Part shown: positions 7,838-15,677 of the stretch, piece after piece
Layout: every line of letters begins with the position of its first letter
How positions within the stretch are numbered: the stretch's first letter is position 1
Source: Arthrobacter sp. Leaf69
Lineage (GTDB): Bacteria; Actinomycetota; Actinomycetes; Actinomycetales; Micrococcaceae
DNA length: 64,000 bases
NCBI RefSeq assembly: GCF_001422645.1
Contig: NZ_LMLR01000010.1
Location: forward strand, 124,001-188,000
Direction: 5' to 3'
Translations under genes and position numbers: made by a program
Notes under the pieces: model-generated
Database searches by the model: none
What the model was told of the DNA's origin: nothing
The model's input: the letters and a program-made list of their open reading frames with translations, nothing else

Positions 7838-8133
7838 TAGTAACGCACCTCCTCGGAGGTGCTGCGGTGCTCCTGGGAAAGGAGCCAGGCTTCGACAGCC
7901 GCGGACCGGTAGCGGACCGTTTTGCCCAGTCTGATGAAAGCCGGACCGCGGCCCGTGATACGCCACTCGCTGAGAGTGCGCTCGGTGACATCCAGTTGGC
8001 CGGCGAGGGCCGGCGGAGTGAGAAGGCTGTCCAACACGGGGACGCGAGTACTTGAGATATCGCGTTCGATGGCCGCTAGGCGTTCGGCGATGGAGTTGAG
8101 GGTGGGTCGGCTTATGGAAATGGATGTAGTCAT
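7837..8133 (-). CDS. Excisionase-like winged HTH protein
   Basis: The 98-residue protein has a central HTH_17/AlpA-type DNA-binding domain: LTPPALAGQLDVTERTLSEW, then a G-R-G turn and a wing (IRLGKTVRYRSAAVEAWL). This is typical of excisionases and of small regulators encoded next to integrases and Rep proteins. The ATG at 8133 has AAGGGA five bases upstream. It is divergent from the integrase across about 760 bp and translationally coupled to rep. It may direct excision, repress the rep-mob operon, or both. Confidence 0.75.
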   Translation of the reverse strand: MTTSISISRPTLNSIAERLAAIERDISSTRVPVLDSLLTPPALAGQLDVTERTLSEWRITGRGPAFIRLGKTVRYRSAAVEAWLLSQEHRSTSEEVRY

Positions 8134-8891
8134 AGGAATCCCTTGCGGCTTTTCAGCGGCAAGAGGATCACCCGACGAACCATTTCAGATTTCTATGTCG
8201 GCCGTGCACCTTGTGGTGCGTATCCACTCGGGGAGATTACTCTCCACTACTCCTTGTGACTGTTTTCGGAGCATTGATCTCGTGTGTCACACAGTATACA
8301 CACATGCGTGAGTCGTCCCACGAATCCTCACATTCTTTTACGTAATCCAAATATTTTGGGCTGGCACAGCTCAGCACAGTTCGGGGCTATGGACACATCG
8401 CAACGGTTCGCTTGGCGTCGACACGCCCGACCAGGTCAATGATGGCGCTGATATCGACGCAGAGTCACCCATCGACCCTCGGACTGTCGCGCACAGTTCG
8501 GCACAGCCCGGCTTCAGTCTCACTCAAGAGCAACTGCCTCTGGGCACGCGGGCGTAGAGTCCAGCAATGGCAAGAGATCCGGCGCCGACCACTGCCGACG
8601 TGGAATGCTCGAGCACAGTTAGGCACGCCAATTTTCAAAGTTTTTGATGTCGGGACAAAGTCGAAAATCGGCGGTACACACGGCACACGTCTTAAAGCAG
8701 CGGGATCCCCTGATAAACCAACAGAAAACGGTCCCAAGGGATGTGCCATCTTTTGTGTCAAAAACGGTACACCGTTCCGTGGAGTCACAAATCCCGGTAC
8801 GCCCAATGCCTTTTTGGCGCTTGACCGATTGCCGAAACTCACATTTACTGACACTTCATCCGCACCACGGCATCTACAGGGAAGGCAGAGC
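8134..8891. other. Long non-coding region between xis-like gene and integrase
   Basis: No credible gene lies in these 758 bp. It is more AT-rich than the surroundings. It contains an odd palindrome TGTGTCACACA at 8283-8293 directly followed by GTATAC, which could be an operator/promoter for the divergent genes, and three GCACAGTT repeats listed separately. The double-strand origin for Rep or integrase arm sites may lie here. An open frame in phase with the integrase exists from 8412 but has no ribosome site and no protein-like character. Confidence 0.5.
8374..8623 (+). repeat. Three spaced GCACAGTT(C/A)GG direct repeats
   Basis: Copies of GCACAGTT followed by CGG or AGG occur at 8374-8384, 8491-8501 and 8613-8623, spaced 117 and 122 bp. 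The second and third are followed by a further GCAC. Regular spacing in a non-coding control region suggests protein-binding sites, for example integrase arm sites or Rep iterons. Confidence 0.45.
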
Positions 8892-10001
8892 ATGGGGAGT
8901 ATCCACGCCTACGAAAATAAGAGCGGTAAGTGGTACCGCGTGCTCTATAAAAAGCCGAATAACGCCCAAGGCCAGAGGCGCGGGTTCAAACTCAAGCGTG
9001 ATGCTCAGGCCTTCCTGGACGGCGTAGAGGTCTCCAAGAGGAACGGCCAGTTCATCGCACCGAGTGACGGGCGAATCACTATCGAAACCCTTGGGGCGGA
9101 GTGGCTGGCAGCCCACAAACACTCGGTCAAACCTTCAACGTTCCACAGCGACGACAGCGCTTGGAGAAACCACGTACGTCCGATGTGGGGGGACCGCCCC
9201 ATCTCTTCGTTGAGGCGAACGGAAATCAAGGCATGGGTGGCCTCGCTTTCCGAATCTCGAAGTCCAACAACGGTTTCTCGTTGCCTCGGCGTGCTCTCAG
9301 GGATTCTCCACGACGCAACAGAAGACAAACGTATTGCCTCGAACCCGGCAGAGGGCGTGAAAATCGCCCGAAAGACGAGCCGCCCCCGCGCGTATCTGAC
9401 GCACAGCCAGGTGGAAGCCCTAGCATTGGAATCTAAATACCCGGATTTCGTGCGGTTCCTGGCCTACACCGGGCTCCGATGGGGTGAGGCCACCGGCCTG
9501 CGGGTCGGCCACGTGGACCAGTCAGCGCGGCGGGCGCTGATCGTTGAGAACGCCGTCAATGTCAATGGCAAGATGGTGATCGGTACACCCAAGACACATG
9601 AGAGCCGTTCCGTCGTCTACCCAGCCTTTCTGGCGCCGGCAGTTGCGTCCGCCTGCGCCGGCAAGGGGAGTCATTCCCTTCTTTGGGGCGACGGTGTGAG
9701 CTATCTTCGCCCCGGAAATGCCGTCAGCGGTTGGTTCGGGGCGGCCCTGAAGCGTGCGCAAGCCAACGACCCGGCGTTCCCCACGCTGACACCGCACGAT
9801 CTGAGGCACACGGCAGCGTCCCTTGCCATCAGCGCAGGAGCGAACATCAAAGTGCTGCAGCGGATGCTCGGGCATGCCTCTGCTGCTATGACGCTGGACC
9901 GCTATGCCGACCTGTTTGAAGACGACCTGGACACGGTAGCCGGAGCGCTCCACAACGCCCGGCAAGATCAGCTCGTGGCAACGGGACGCCATGCCGATTG
10001 A
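8892..10001 (+). CDS. int: Tyrosine recombinase/integrase of the element
   Basis: The 369-residue protein has the Arm-binding N-terminus (WYRVLYKKPNNAQGQRRGF), a SAM-like core-binding domain (about 62-160) and the catalytic domain with R196 (TGLRWGEATGL), K234, H302-x-x-R305 (PHDLRHTAAS), H328 (MLGHASAAMT) and the nucleophile Y338. All catalytic residues are present, so it should be active. It integrates and excises the element at the tRNA 3' end near 12.45 kb. ATG 8892 was chosen because the Int N-terminus starts there with a purine-rich site upstream. It is 2.4 kb from attR, with cargo in between, which is less usual than direct adjacency. Confidence 0.9.
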   Translation: MGSIHAYENKSGKWYRVLYKKPNNAQGQRRGFKLKRDAQAFLDGVEVSKRNGQFIAPSDGRITIETLGAEWLAAHKHSVKPSTFHSDDSAWRNHVRPMWGDRPISSLRRTEIKAWVASLSESRSPTTVSRCLGVLSGILHDATEDKRIASNPAEGVKIARKTSRPRAYLTHSQVEALALESKYPDFVRFLAYTGLRWGEATGLRVGHVDQSARRALIVENAVNVNGKMVIGTPKTHESRSVVYPAFLAPAVASACAGKGSHSLLWGDGVSYLRPGNAVSGWFGAALKRAQANDPAFPTLTPHDLRHTAASLAISAGANIKVLQRMLGHASAAMTLDRYADLFEDDLDTVAGALHNARQDQLVATGRHAD

Positions 10002-10220
10002 TGCCTGAACTGCAGGATGGCCGGCCTCCCGGAATCCACGGCAGCCCTGGCGTCGGGCCGGCACAACCACGTGCTTAGACTGGCGTCTTCGGCGAAACGC
10101 TACTGGGAAAACTGGACGCTCGAAAACCAATTAGCTATCACATAGACGCCGGACTGCTAACGGGGGCCAAACCAATAGGGCCTCATTGACTTGGTTAGAT
10201 TCTGGGCTTGCCAATACGAA

Positions 10221-10976
10221 CTACTGACCGCGCTCAGCGCATGTCCCGACCTGAATGATGCCAAGATCGAATGAGCAGTGCTCAGTGTGGGTGCGACGAG
10301 GCTGAGCATCGTTGTTTGACTTCATCGCTGTCTCTGCTTCGAGCCTAAGGTGTGGCCAACCCCAATTGCGCCCATCTCCACGGACCGTGCAACCGTAGCC
10401 GCACCCTTCGGAGCTGCTTCGCATCTGCTCAATAGTTTCGGACATCAACGAACATTTTGCGGATCCCAAGAGTGAGAGTGTCTGATGCGCGCAAACTGAG
10501 TTGTAGCTCGCCACGTGAGCGTTGAGGCAATAGAGGTAGTCGTCCCCAGGCTCACAGATTCGTTCGGCTGTTTCAACTACGTTGAACGCGCCCGTTGGCT
10601 GCAGGCTCTGTGTTGCGGCGCGAGCCTCTTGGTCGACGATTTCGACATCGTAACTATTTGTTGCTCCAACGACCAGGAAGGACAGAGTCACAACCACTAC
10701 GAGTGGTAACCAGACCCACTTCTTGAAGTCATGCCATGACCTAGCAAACTTCCACATAAGCAGGCCGCCAATTAGAGCTACAAGCCCACCGCTAGACCAA
10801 ATTCGAGCCCCTGGTGCTAGCTCGAGTCCGGCCATCTCCACTGCCGTCAGGTGACTGGCAGTTGCGACCACACCTACCAGAAAAACGGTTGACCAACCGC
10901 TCCCTAAGCCTCGGAACCAGCCTGGTCCGACCAGTCCCTTCTCGGAAGGATTCTCTACTCCTGAATTTGCGCTCAT
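10221..10976 (-). CDS. Three-TM membrane protein with cysteine-rich outer domain
   Basis: The 251-residue protein has three predicted membrane helices (about residues 28-48, 60-76, 87-106) and then a roughly 145-residue C-terminal domain with eight cysteines, including C-x3-C in EGCGYGC and C-x7 spacing elsewhere; an even number outside the membrane suggests disulfides. With three helices and a cytoplasmic N-terminus, this domain would face out. No family recognised. Its start overlaps the stop of the HEPN-like gene by four bases (ATGA), so the two are one operon. Base composition is less GC-rich than the chromosome, in line with acquired cargo. A sensor or effector role is only a guess. Confidence 0.6.
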   Translation of the reverse strand: MSANSGVENPSEKGLVGPGWFRGLGSGWSTVFLVGVVATASHLTAVEMAGLELAPGARIWSSGGLVALIGGLLMWKFARSWHDFKKWVWLPLVVVVTLSFLVVGATNSYDVEIVDQEARAATQSLQPTGAFNVVETAERICEPGDDYLYCLNAHVASYNSVCAHQTLSLLGSAKCSLMSETIEQMRSSSEGCGYGCTVRGDGRNWGWPHLRLEAETAMKSNNDAQPRRTHTEHCSFDLGIIQVGTCAERGQ

Positions 10977-11566
10977 GCAGTCTGCTTACCTAGATCCGCG
11001 CATCGCCGTGTCGCCCAGTCTTCGAACTGCCTGTCGGCTTCTTCGAGCATTCGAGTACTCAATTCATTAAGGACCCGCACTCCCCGAGCAGTCTGCGCTT
11101 TCACGCCCCACGGGGTAGCTGAGCCATGCGCAAACATGTGACGAAGCACTCTCCCAAAGAAGAGAATGTCATCTGTTGAGTGCATTCCGGAAAAGCTAGT
11201 CCGTGAGGTGTTCTCGTCGGAGCTAATGGAATCCAGGTCAAGAACTTCACTGAGACTCTCGGCCAGATCCATATCTTGAAGTGGCTTGCCTCGCAGGGCT
11301 GGAATTATATGGATTAGTTGGTCCACCGCGGAGTACGAGAGAGTAACCCGAAGAAGAGCCTCGTAGCCAGCGATGGTTCGCGAATCACGCTTCCCGCTAA
11401 GCGTTAGGCTCTCAAAATCCCGTGCAAATGTGCGGCGCGCATGGAACCGTTGTCGCTCGGCGCACTTGGGGTCCGAGGCGGTTGCCTTAATGTAGTCAGC
11501 ATAACCAGGAAGCTGATAGGGCATTGGTACTTCAACTGGAGCAGCACCGATCAGTTGATCACGCAT
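10973..11566 (-). CDS. HEPN-like protein with R-x4-H motif
   Basis: The 197-residue, mostly helical protein contains RVLRHMFAHGSATPWG, where R142 and H147 form R-x4-H followed by glycine. This fits the catalytic signature of HEPN ribonucleases (R-x4-6-H, often R-N-x-x-A-H-G), found in toxins, abortive infection and CRISPR effectors. Asn in the second position is His here. The rest is not recognised. The ATG at 11566 has a G-run just upstream; an upstream extension runs into the neighbouring pseudogene and is unlikely. It is the first gene of an operon with a membrane protein. HEPN assignment is by motif and fold guess only. Confidence 0.55.
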   Translation of the reverse strand: MRDQLIGAAPVEVPMPYQLPGYADYIKATASDPKCAERQRFHARRTFARDFESLTLSGKRDSRTIAGYEALLRVTLSYSAVDQLIHIIPALRGKPLQDMDLAESLSEVLDLDSISSDENTSRTSFSGMHSTDDILFFGRVLRHMFAHGSATPWGVKAQTARGVRVLNELSTRMLEEADRQFEDWATRRCADLGKQTA

Positions 11567-11634
11567 CGTCCCCCCATTGAAGTTCTCGTTCAGTTCCTTG
11601 ACGTCGATGCTACCGAATTCCAATGCCGGGATAG

Positions 11635-12218
11635 GACGGGCACGTCGACCGCATCGCCGCACTTGTCCGCGCCGCGCCGGCGACCGTCGGCTACCACCTT
11701 CGCGTGGCCCGGCGCCAGGATCCAGAGCTTGAAGCGGCGCACCGCACCGCCGGGGCAGCGCCGTCTCCGGCCGCGGTGGCGCGGATGGAGGAAGTCATTG
11801 CCTGGGTCACCGAGGCGGGCCGGCTGCCGCGCGGCCGTTCCGATTACCAGGCAGAACGTTCCATGGAGGCATGGATCAGGCAACGCCGCAGCGAGGCGGC
11901 CGCCGGGACACTTCATCCCTCCTACCGGGACGGGCTGGCCCGGATCCCCGGCTGGGACAGTAACGCCAGGACAGCTGCAGATGAAGCACGCTGGCAGGCG
12001 CGGCTGGTAGAGCTCGTGCGCTACCGCGCCCAAGGCAACGACTGGCCCCGCCACCGCGCATACGAAACCGAACAGGAACACGCCCTCTGCGTGTGGATCC
12101 ATGGGCAAGGCAGAAGCTAAGGGAAGACGCTCTCTCCCCTGACAAGGCCGCCCAACTTGACGCCGCGGTCCCGGGCTGGGAAAAAGGGAGAACGAGGGGC
12201 CGCCCAGCTCGGTCTTGA
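11635..12218 (+). pseudogene. Broken helicase-associated (HA) domain gene
   Basis: The frame opens abruptly after a TAG at 11632 in the middle of an HTH-like segment (HVDRIAALVRAAPATVGYHL), then RRQDPELEAAH and two HA repeats: the first has MEAWIRQRRSEAAAGTL and ARIPGWD, the second LVRYRAQGNDWP and HALCVWIHGQ. At about 12106-12110 one base is missing: the frame stops at 12118-12120, but shifting frame restores RQKLREDALSPDKAAQLD and VPGWEKGRTRGRPARS up to a TGA at 12216-12218, completing the second repeat. The gene is thus 5'-truncated and frameshifted. The 5' break coincides with the start of the HEPN-like cargo operon, which may have cut it. A GTG at 11704 could still start a 138-residue product. 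Confidence 0.75.
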
Positions 12219-12312
12219 ACGCGTCACCGATTCCGCCCCTTGCAGGTCTGTTCAAGGACGGACCTGAACACCGTGGCCAGCGGCCCCGGCCTACGCCGAC
12301 CGGATGGGTTCC

Positions 12313-12332
12313 TTGGCAAAGAATTGGCAAAG
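12313..12332 (+). repeat. Tandem TTGGCAAAG repeat near attR
   Basis: TTGGCAAAG occurs at 12313-12321 and 12324-12332, an 11-bp period, about 115 bp inside the attR core. Short direct repeats beside att cores are commonly integrase arm-binding or excisionase sites. Confidence 0.35.
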
Positions 12333-12446
12333 GAATCGCTGTGAAGTGATGTTTTCAACTGTTTGAGAGTGTGACCAAAAGTCCTATGTTTAGCTGGAAA
12401 ACCAAGGCTTTTCACGATTTTCCGCGAAGCTACGGGGATGATGAAA

Positions 12447-12473
12447 TGGGTTCAAATCCCACCGTCACCGCCA
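12447..12473 (+). tRNA. attR: truncated tRNA 3' end (probable tRNA-Ser)
   Basis: The 27 bases begin TGGG, carry the T-loop TTCAAAT and CCCAC, then an acceptor 3' strand CGTCACC, a G and the CCA end at 12471-12473. The implied 5' acceptor strand is GGTGACG, which fits actinobacterial tRNA-Ser as I remember it. Upstream there is no D-arm or anticodon arm, and the last T-stem pair is broken (A at 12446 opposite C at 12461 plus offset), marking where identity to the real tRNA ends. This is the attR core of the element; the working tRNA should lie at attL, outside the window. Confidence 0.8.
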
Positions 12474-12478
12474 ATGAG

Positions 12479-12522
12479 AAAGGCCCTGCTTCCCCTGTAA
12501 TGAAAGGGAAGCAGGGCCTTTT
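12479..12522 (+). terminator. Rho-independent terminator, originally of the tRNA
   Basis: A 16-bp perfect stem AAAGGCCCTGCTTCCC / GGGAAGCAGGGCCTTT with an 11-base loop follows the tRNA 3' end by five bases and ends in TTTT. Its position shows it was the tRNA's own terminator before integration separated them. Confidence 0.9.
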
Positions 12523-12591
12523 GCTTTCGCCCCGAAAGGGTCCTGCGGTAATGCGGCAGGTCGGCGATGCGTTGGGCGGTGTTTGTTGGTG

Positions 12592-12928
12592 TTAGTGCTC
12601 CGCTTCCGCGGCAGCCTTCTTGGCGTTCTTCTCCGCGTCCCTTTCGGCACGCAGAGCCTCCGTCTCGTGCTGTTCCTCAGCTTTTTCCTGGTGGATTACC
12701 TGTGCGAAGAGCTTCTCCATCTCCTTGGCCACGCCGGCGGCTGAGGCCGGGTTCTGGCCGGTCACCAGCCGCTCGTCAACCACGACTTTTTCCTCGAAGA
12801 CGTCAGCGGAGACGTGGGTGGCGCCCTGCTCCTCAAGTCGGTCTGCCAAAAAGAACGGGATGACTTTGTCCTTTCCTGCGGCAACCGATCTCGGAAACGC
12901 TGGTCAGTACCATGAGGATTTTCTTCAT
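12592..12928 (-). pseudogene. Decayed DJ-1/PfpI (Hsp31-like) gene, internal deletion
   Basis: The 5' end is normal: AAGGAA before an ATG at 12928 and MKKILMVLTSVSEIG, the usual N-terminus of DJ-1/PfpI proteins. The sequence then jumps, with a frame change, to the family's C-terminal part: KVIPFFLADRLEEQGATH, VVVDERLVTGQNPASA and AGVAKEMEKLF. Roughly 150 residues are missing, including the nucleophile-elbow cysteine. The reading frame from the ATG stops shortly after the junction. The C-terminal piece ends in an unusual Lys/Glu/Ala-rich tail of about 30 residues. It is a remnant, immediately outside the element's right end. Confidence 0.75.
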
Positions 12929-13085
12929 GAAGTGTTCCTTTCGTCTAACGTCCACCGTACGCCCAGGCCCGCATGGGGGTTCTGCAGTTTTATTGGATCA
13001 CCGGTGTCCAGCCATTCCCTGGCAGGCATTGCCACCCTAAGCTTTCAATCCGGGGCAGCTGCCTCTCATCAAAACCGGGGGGAAA

Positions 13086-13265
13086 ATGCCAGGAGCATGG
13101 ACGTGCGAACACTGCGGTGCCAACACAATCAACCGAAAAGTCGAATCCACATCGATGGGTGATCGGGCGAAGCAATTCATAACAGTCCCGGCCAAGTGCA
13201 GCGACCCCCAGTGCCCCAACAGCAACCGGCTACAGCACGGCTTGGAATGGTGCAGTCCTGCTTAG
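13086..13265 (+). CDS. Small zinc-ribbon-like protein
   Basis: A 59-residue frame starts with ATG after a G-rich ribosome site (GGGGGGA, 4 bases upstream) and contains WTCEHC near the N-terminus and KCSDPQC near residue 38, that is C-x2-C and C-x4-C, plus a late Cys in EWCSPA. The arrangement suggests a zinc ribbon with a hydrophobic strand (FITVPA) between the two knuckles. No family was recognised. It stands alone between the decayed DJ-1 gene and the secreted nuclease. Confidence 0.5.
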   Translation: MPGAWTCEHCGANTINRKVESTSMGDRAKQFITVPAKCSDPQCPNSNRLQHGLEWCSPA

Positions 13266-13301
13266 GTGAGTCCCCTGAAAGGCCGCGCCAGGCCTGAATA
13301 G

Positions 13302-13353
13302 TTCCGCAAGCTGGCTCCATCGTTTTGAGACCATGGAGCCAGCCTTTGCGGAA
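13302..13353. repeat. Large imperfect hairpin in non-coding DNA
   Basis: TTCCGCAAGCTGGCTCCAT (13302-13320) pairs with 13333-13353 (ATGGAGCCAGC then CTTTGCGGAA), leaving a 12-base loop and a two-base bulge. No T-run follows on either strand. It may terminate the small upstream gene or be a dispersed palindromic element. Nothing else is seen between 13266 and 13535. Confidence 0.5.
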
Positions 13354-13535
13354 TCCGGCTCGATCGGAACACCGAAATGGTCTCTCCCCAGAAAGATGCC
13401 CGGGCCAGATCCCAACGTAAGGGTAAGTGCCCTGGCCTTGACGGGCAATAGCCTTCATTTGACTTGAAAAATTGGCCTTACTGTGGTCATTCCGGGCCGC
13501 GCCTTCGAGATTCCCTCAATTAGTGCCCACCACCC

Positions 13536-14264
13536 CTAGGCCCGGGTGACGGTCAGCATGACGTTGGGGCAGGAGTTTGCGTAGCGGATGAGCGCCGCCT
13601 TCTCCGCGCTGTCCACGCGGAGGCCCCAGCGGATCTTCACCGCGACCCACTGTCCGATGTAGGCGCAGCGATTCGCCGGCGGCATCCAGGCTTCGGGACC
13701 CCTCGCCTGCTTGGACGAGTTCAGTGCAGACGTCTGGGCACTGAGGGTGCGGGCGTCGCCCATGTCGTTGTAGAAGGCCACGCGCCGCGCCTGGGTCCAG
13801 TACCTTGCTCCGGAGCCCCACGCCTCATGGACCGGAACGGTGTGGTCGATCTGGAGCGTCGACGCGGACGTGTGGATTCGGTTGTCCCACGAGGTCACCC
13901 AGCGTCCCCTGCTCACCGTGCACCGGCGGCTGGTGGTGTAGGACAGGGCGGCGCGGGCTTCCTGGATCAGGACCTCGTGCCGCGTGTTCTGGCAGTCACG
14001 GTTGGTGTCCTTCCAATCGCCGAATTGACGGTCCCGGTCGAACCCCGTGTTGACCTCAGCGGAGACCGCAAGCGCGCGAACGGCGGTGCGCAGGGGCGCC
14101 TTGTACACAGTCGCCGCCTCGGCCGGAACCGAAAGACTTGTGAGCAGAAGCCCTGCGACCACACCGGTCACACCGGCCGTCCGCGCCAGGCTAACGAACG
14201 GCTTTGCTGACTTCAGTGCCAGCAGCGCCTTGACGCGGACATAGTTGATCTGACGGACCTTCAT
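13536..14264 (-). CDS. Secreted HNH nuclease, DUF1524 family
   Basis: The 242-residue protein has an extended N-terminal signal peptide with a hydrophobic core around residues 29-45 (TGVTGVVAGLLLTSLSVPAEA) and probable cleavage after AEA. The mature part shows the DUF1524/HNH pattern: LQIDHTVPVHEAWGSGA with the catalytic D-H pair near 140, then N166-D in FYNDMGDARTL and a conserved N in ALNSSKQARGPEAW. Paired cysteines (DCQN, RRCT, NRCAY, NSCP) suit an extracellular enzyme. Likely a nonspecific secreted DNase/RNase for nutrient scavenging or competition. Single gene, no operon partner. Confidence 0.85.
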   Translation of the reverse strand: MKVRQINYVRVKALLALKSAKPFVSLARTAGVTGVVAGLLLTSLSVPAEAATVYKAPLRTAVRALAVSAEVNTGFDRDRQFGDWKDTNRDCQNTRHEVLIQEARAALSYTTSRRCTVSRGRWVTSWDNRIHTSASTLQIDHTVPVHEAWGSGARYWTQARRVAFYNDMGDARTLSAQTSALNSSKQARGPEAWMPPANRCAYIGQWVAVKIRWGLRVDSAEKAALIRYANSCPNVMLTVTRA

Positions 14265-14505
14265 GATTCCCCCATAAAACTCAAAGAAAGTGGCGCCTCA
14301 TCCAGGCGCGAAGGTAATAGTGCCACAGCAAAACCAAATCGCCGCGCAATTGAGAGGAAACCCGCTAATTACCGCCTGCGCCGCGCCCCTGGGCGGCATA
14401 CGGTATTGAAGCGGCAGGAATTCTGCTTGAACTCCGCAGCTTTAAAAAGGGGCTTCTACAGGGCCCCTGCCTGACTTCCGCAATTTGTGGCTGTTCAGAG
14501 GAGCC

Positions 14506-14709
14506 TCACCCCGCCGGACTCACCACATCCTCCAGCACCGAGCGGTCGAAGAAGCGCACCTCGCCGGTTTCCTGGAAATACACGGGCACCACGGAAGTGC
14601 TGGGGTCCTTCGAGGTCTCGTAAATTTCGGCCGGGCTCCCATGCTTGCGGGCAATGGTTCCGACCAGGTCCGTGCCGCGAACCTTGACGGTTCGAAATTT
14701 GTAGCTCAT
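14506..14709 (-). CDS. Small conserved-looking protein, unknown
   Basis: The 67-residue protein starts at the ATG at 14709, where GGGAG lies five bases upstream; a longer frame from 14736 is less likely. It begins YKFRTVKVRGTDLVGTI and has alternating beta-type residues (PVYFQETGEVRFFDRSVL), suggesting a small all-beta fold. No family recognised. It is divergent from ppsR with 95 bp between, so they share a promoter region. Confidence 0.5.
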   Translation of the reverse strand: MSYKFRTVKVRGTDLVGTIARKHGSPAEIYETSKDPSTSVVPVYFQETGEVRFFDRSVLEDVVSPAG

Positions 14710-14804
14710 TGGGGCTCCCTTGGTGACGTGAGACACACCCTACTCCCCGGCGCCCGGAGCGTCATTCAACAACACCGCGGCCCGCTCTGGGGCACAATGC
14801 GTTC

Positions 14805-15623
14805 ATGACCAATGACGCTCCCCGCCCGGTTTACTTCCTTTCGGACAGTACGGGCATCACCGCAGAAACGCTCGGCAACACCCTGCTGACGCAGTTCCCC
14901 GCGAACGAGTTCGACCGCATCACGGTACCCTTCATCACCACCGTCGAACAGGCCCGGGCTGTCGTTAAGGTGATCGACGACCTGGCTTCCACCGGCCTGC
15001 AGCCGATCGTGTTCTCCACGGCCGTCGGCGCGGACATCCGCCAGACGCTGGGAACCTGCCAGGGGATCATCGTGGACCTCATCGGGCCCCACGTCGGGCA
15101 GCTGGAGCGCGCCCTGGGCACCCAGTCCAGCGGGGAACCAGGCCGTGCGCACGGACTGGGCAACGCCGCCCGCTACCAGTCCCGGATGGCCGCCGTCGAA
15201 TACGCCATGGAGCACGACGACGGCCAGAGCCTCCGCGCGCTCGAAAAGGCCCAGGTCATCCTGGTGGCCCCGTCCCGCTGCGGCAAAACGCCCACCACGA
15301 TGTACCTGGCGCTGCAGCACGGCATCTTCGCCGCGAACTTCCCGCTGGTGGACGAGGACTTTGAACGCGAGGGTCTCCCCAAACCGTTGCGGCCGTTCAT
15401 TTCAAAGTGTTTCGGCCTCACCACCAATCCCCTGCGCCTCAGCCAGGTGCGCACCGAACGCCGCCGCGGCTCGCCCTACGCGTCCCTCCGACAGTGCGGC
15501 TTCGAGCTGCGCAGCGCCGAGCGGCTGTACGTGTCCCACGGGATTCCGTACCTCAATTCGGCCAGCGTCTCCGTGGAGGAAATGGCCGCCACCATCCTCC
15601 AGAAGATGAACCTGAAGCATTAG
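14805..15623 (+). CDS. ppsR: PEP synthase regulatory protein (kinase/pyrophosphorylase, DUF299)
   Basis: The 272-residue protein matches the DUF299/PDRP family: [15 protein letters not shown] at the N-terminus, the P-loop-like [11 protein letters not shown] at 155-165, and [13 protein letters not shown] near the C-terminus. Members phosphorylate the threonine two residues before the catalytic histidine of PEP synthase or pyruvate,phosphate dikinase using ADP, and reverse this with phosphate. The usual SRSGKT reads SRCGKT here. It lies 149 bp upstream of ppsA in the same direction, so enzyme and regulator are paired. Length is normal for the family. Confidence 0.95.
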   Translation: MTNDAPRPVYFLSDSTGITAETLGNTLLTQFPANEFDRITVPFITTVEQARAVVKVIDDLASTGLQPIVFSTAVGADIRQTLGTCQGIIVDLIGPHVGQLERALGTQSSGEPGRAHGLGNAARYQSRMAAVEYAMEHDDGQSLRALEKAQVILVAPSRCGKTPTTMYLALQHGIFAANFPLVDEDFEREGLPKPLRPFISKCFGLTTNPLRLSQVRTERRRGSPYASLRQCGFELRSAERLYVSHGIPYLNSASVSVEEMAATILQKMNLKH

Positions 15624-15677
15624 GTGCCGCTTCACAAGTGTTGCGTGGACCACATCAGGTGGAAACACCGGCGGAGA

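Larger units (their letters stand above)
1..12473. mobile_element. Right part of a tRNA-integrated mobilizable element (IME/ICE-like)
   Basis: The stretch holds a tyrosine integrase, an excisionase-like HTH protein, a rolling-circle Rep, a MobC-like protein and a MOBP-like relaxase, and ends at a truncated copy of a tRNA 3' end (12447-12473). Such a copy is the usual attR scar of integration into a tRNA gene, with the intact tRNA at attL. The tRNA reads on the + strand, so attL should lie left of position 1 and the element is incomplete here. No type IV secretion genes are visible, so it looks mobilizable rather than self-transmissible, but the unseen left part could change that. Cargo genes flank the mobility module on both sides, and the stretch 10.2-11.6 kb is visibly less GC-rich than the chromosome. 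Confidence 0.85.

Noticed and set aside
8412..8891. Upstream extension of the integrase frame
   Set aside because: No ribosome site, not protein-like, and Int homologues start near 8892.
12447..12473. A complete tRNA gene
   Set aside because: Only the T-arm and acceptor 3' half are present; no D-arm or anticodon stem upstream.
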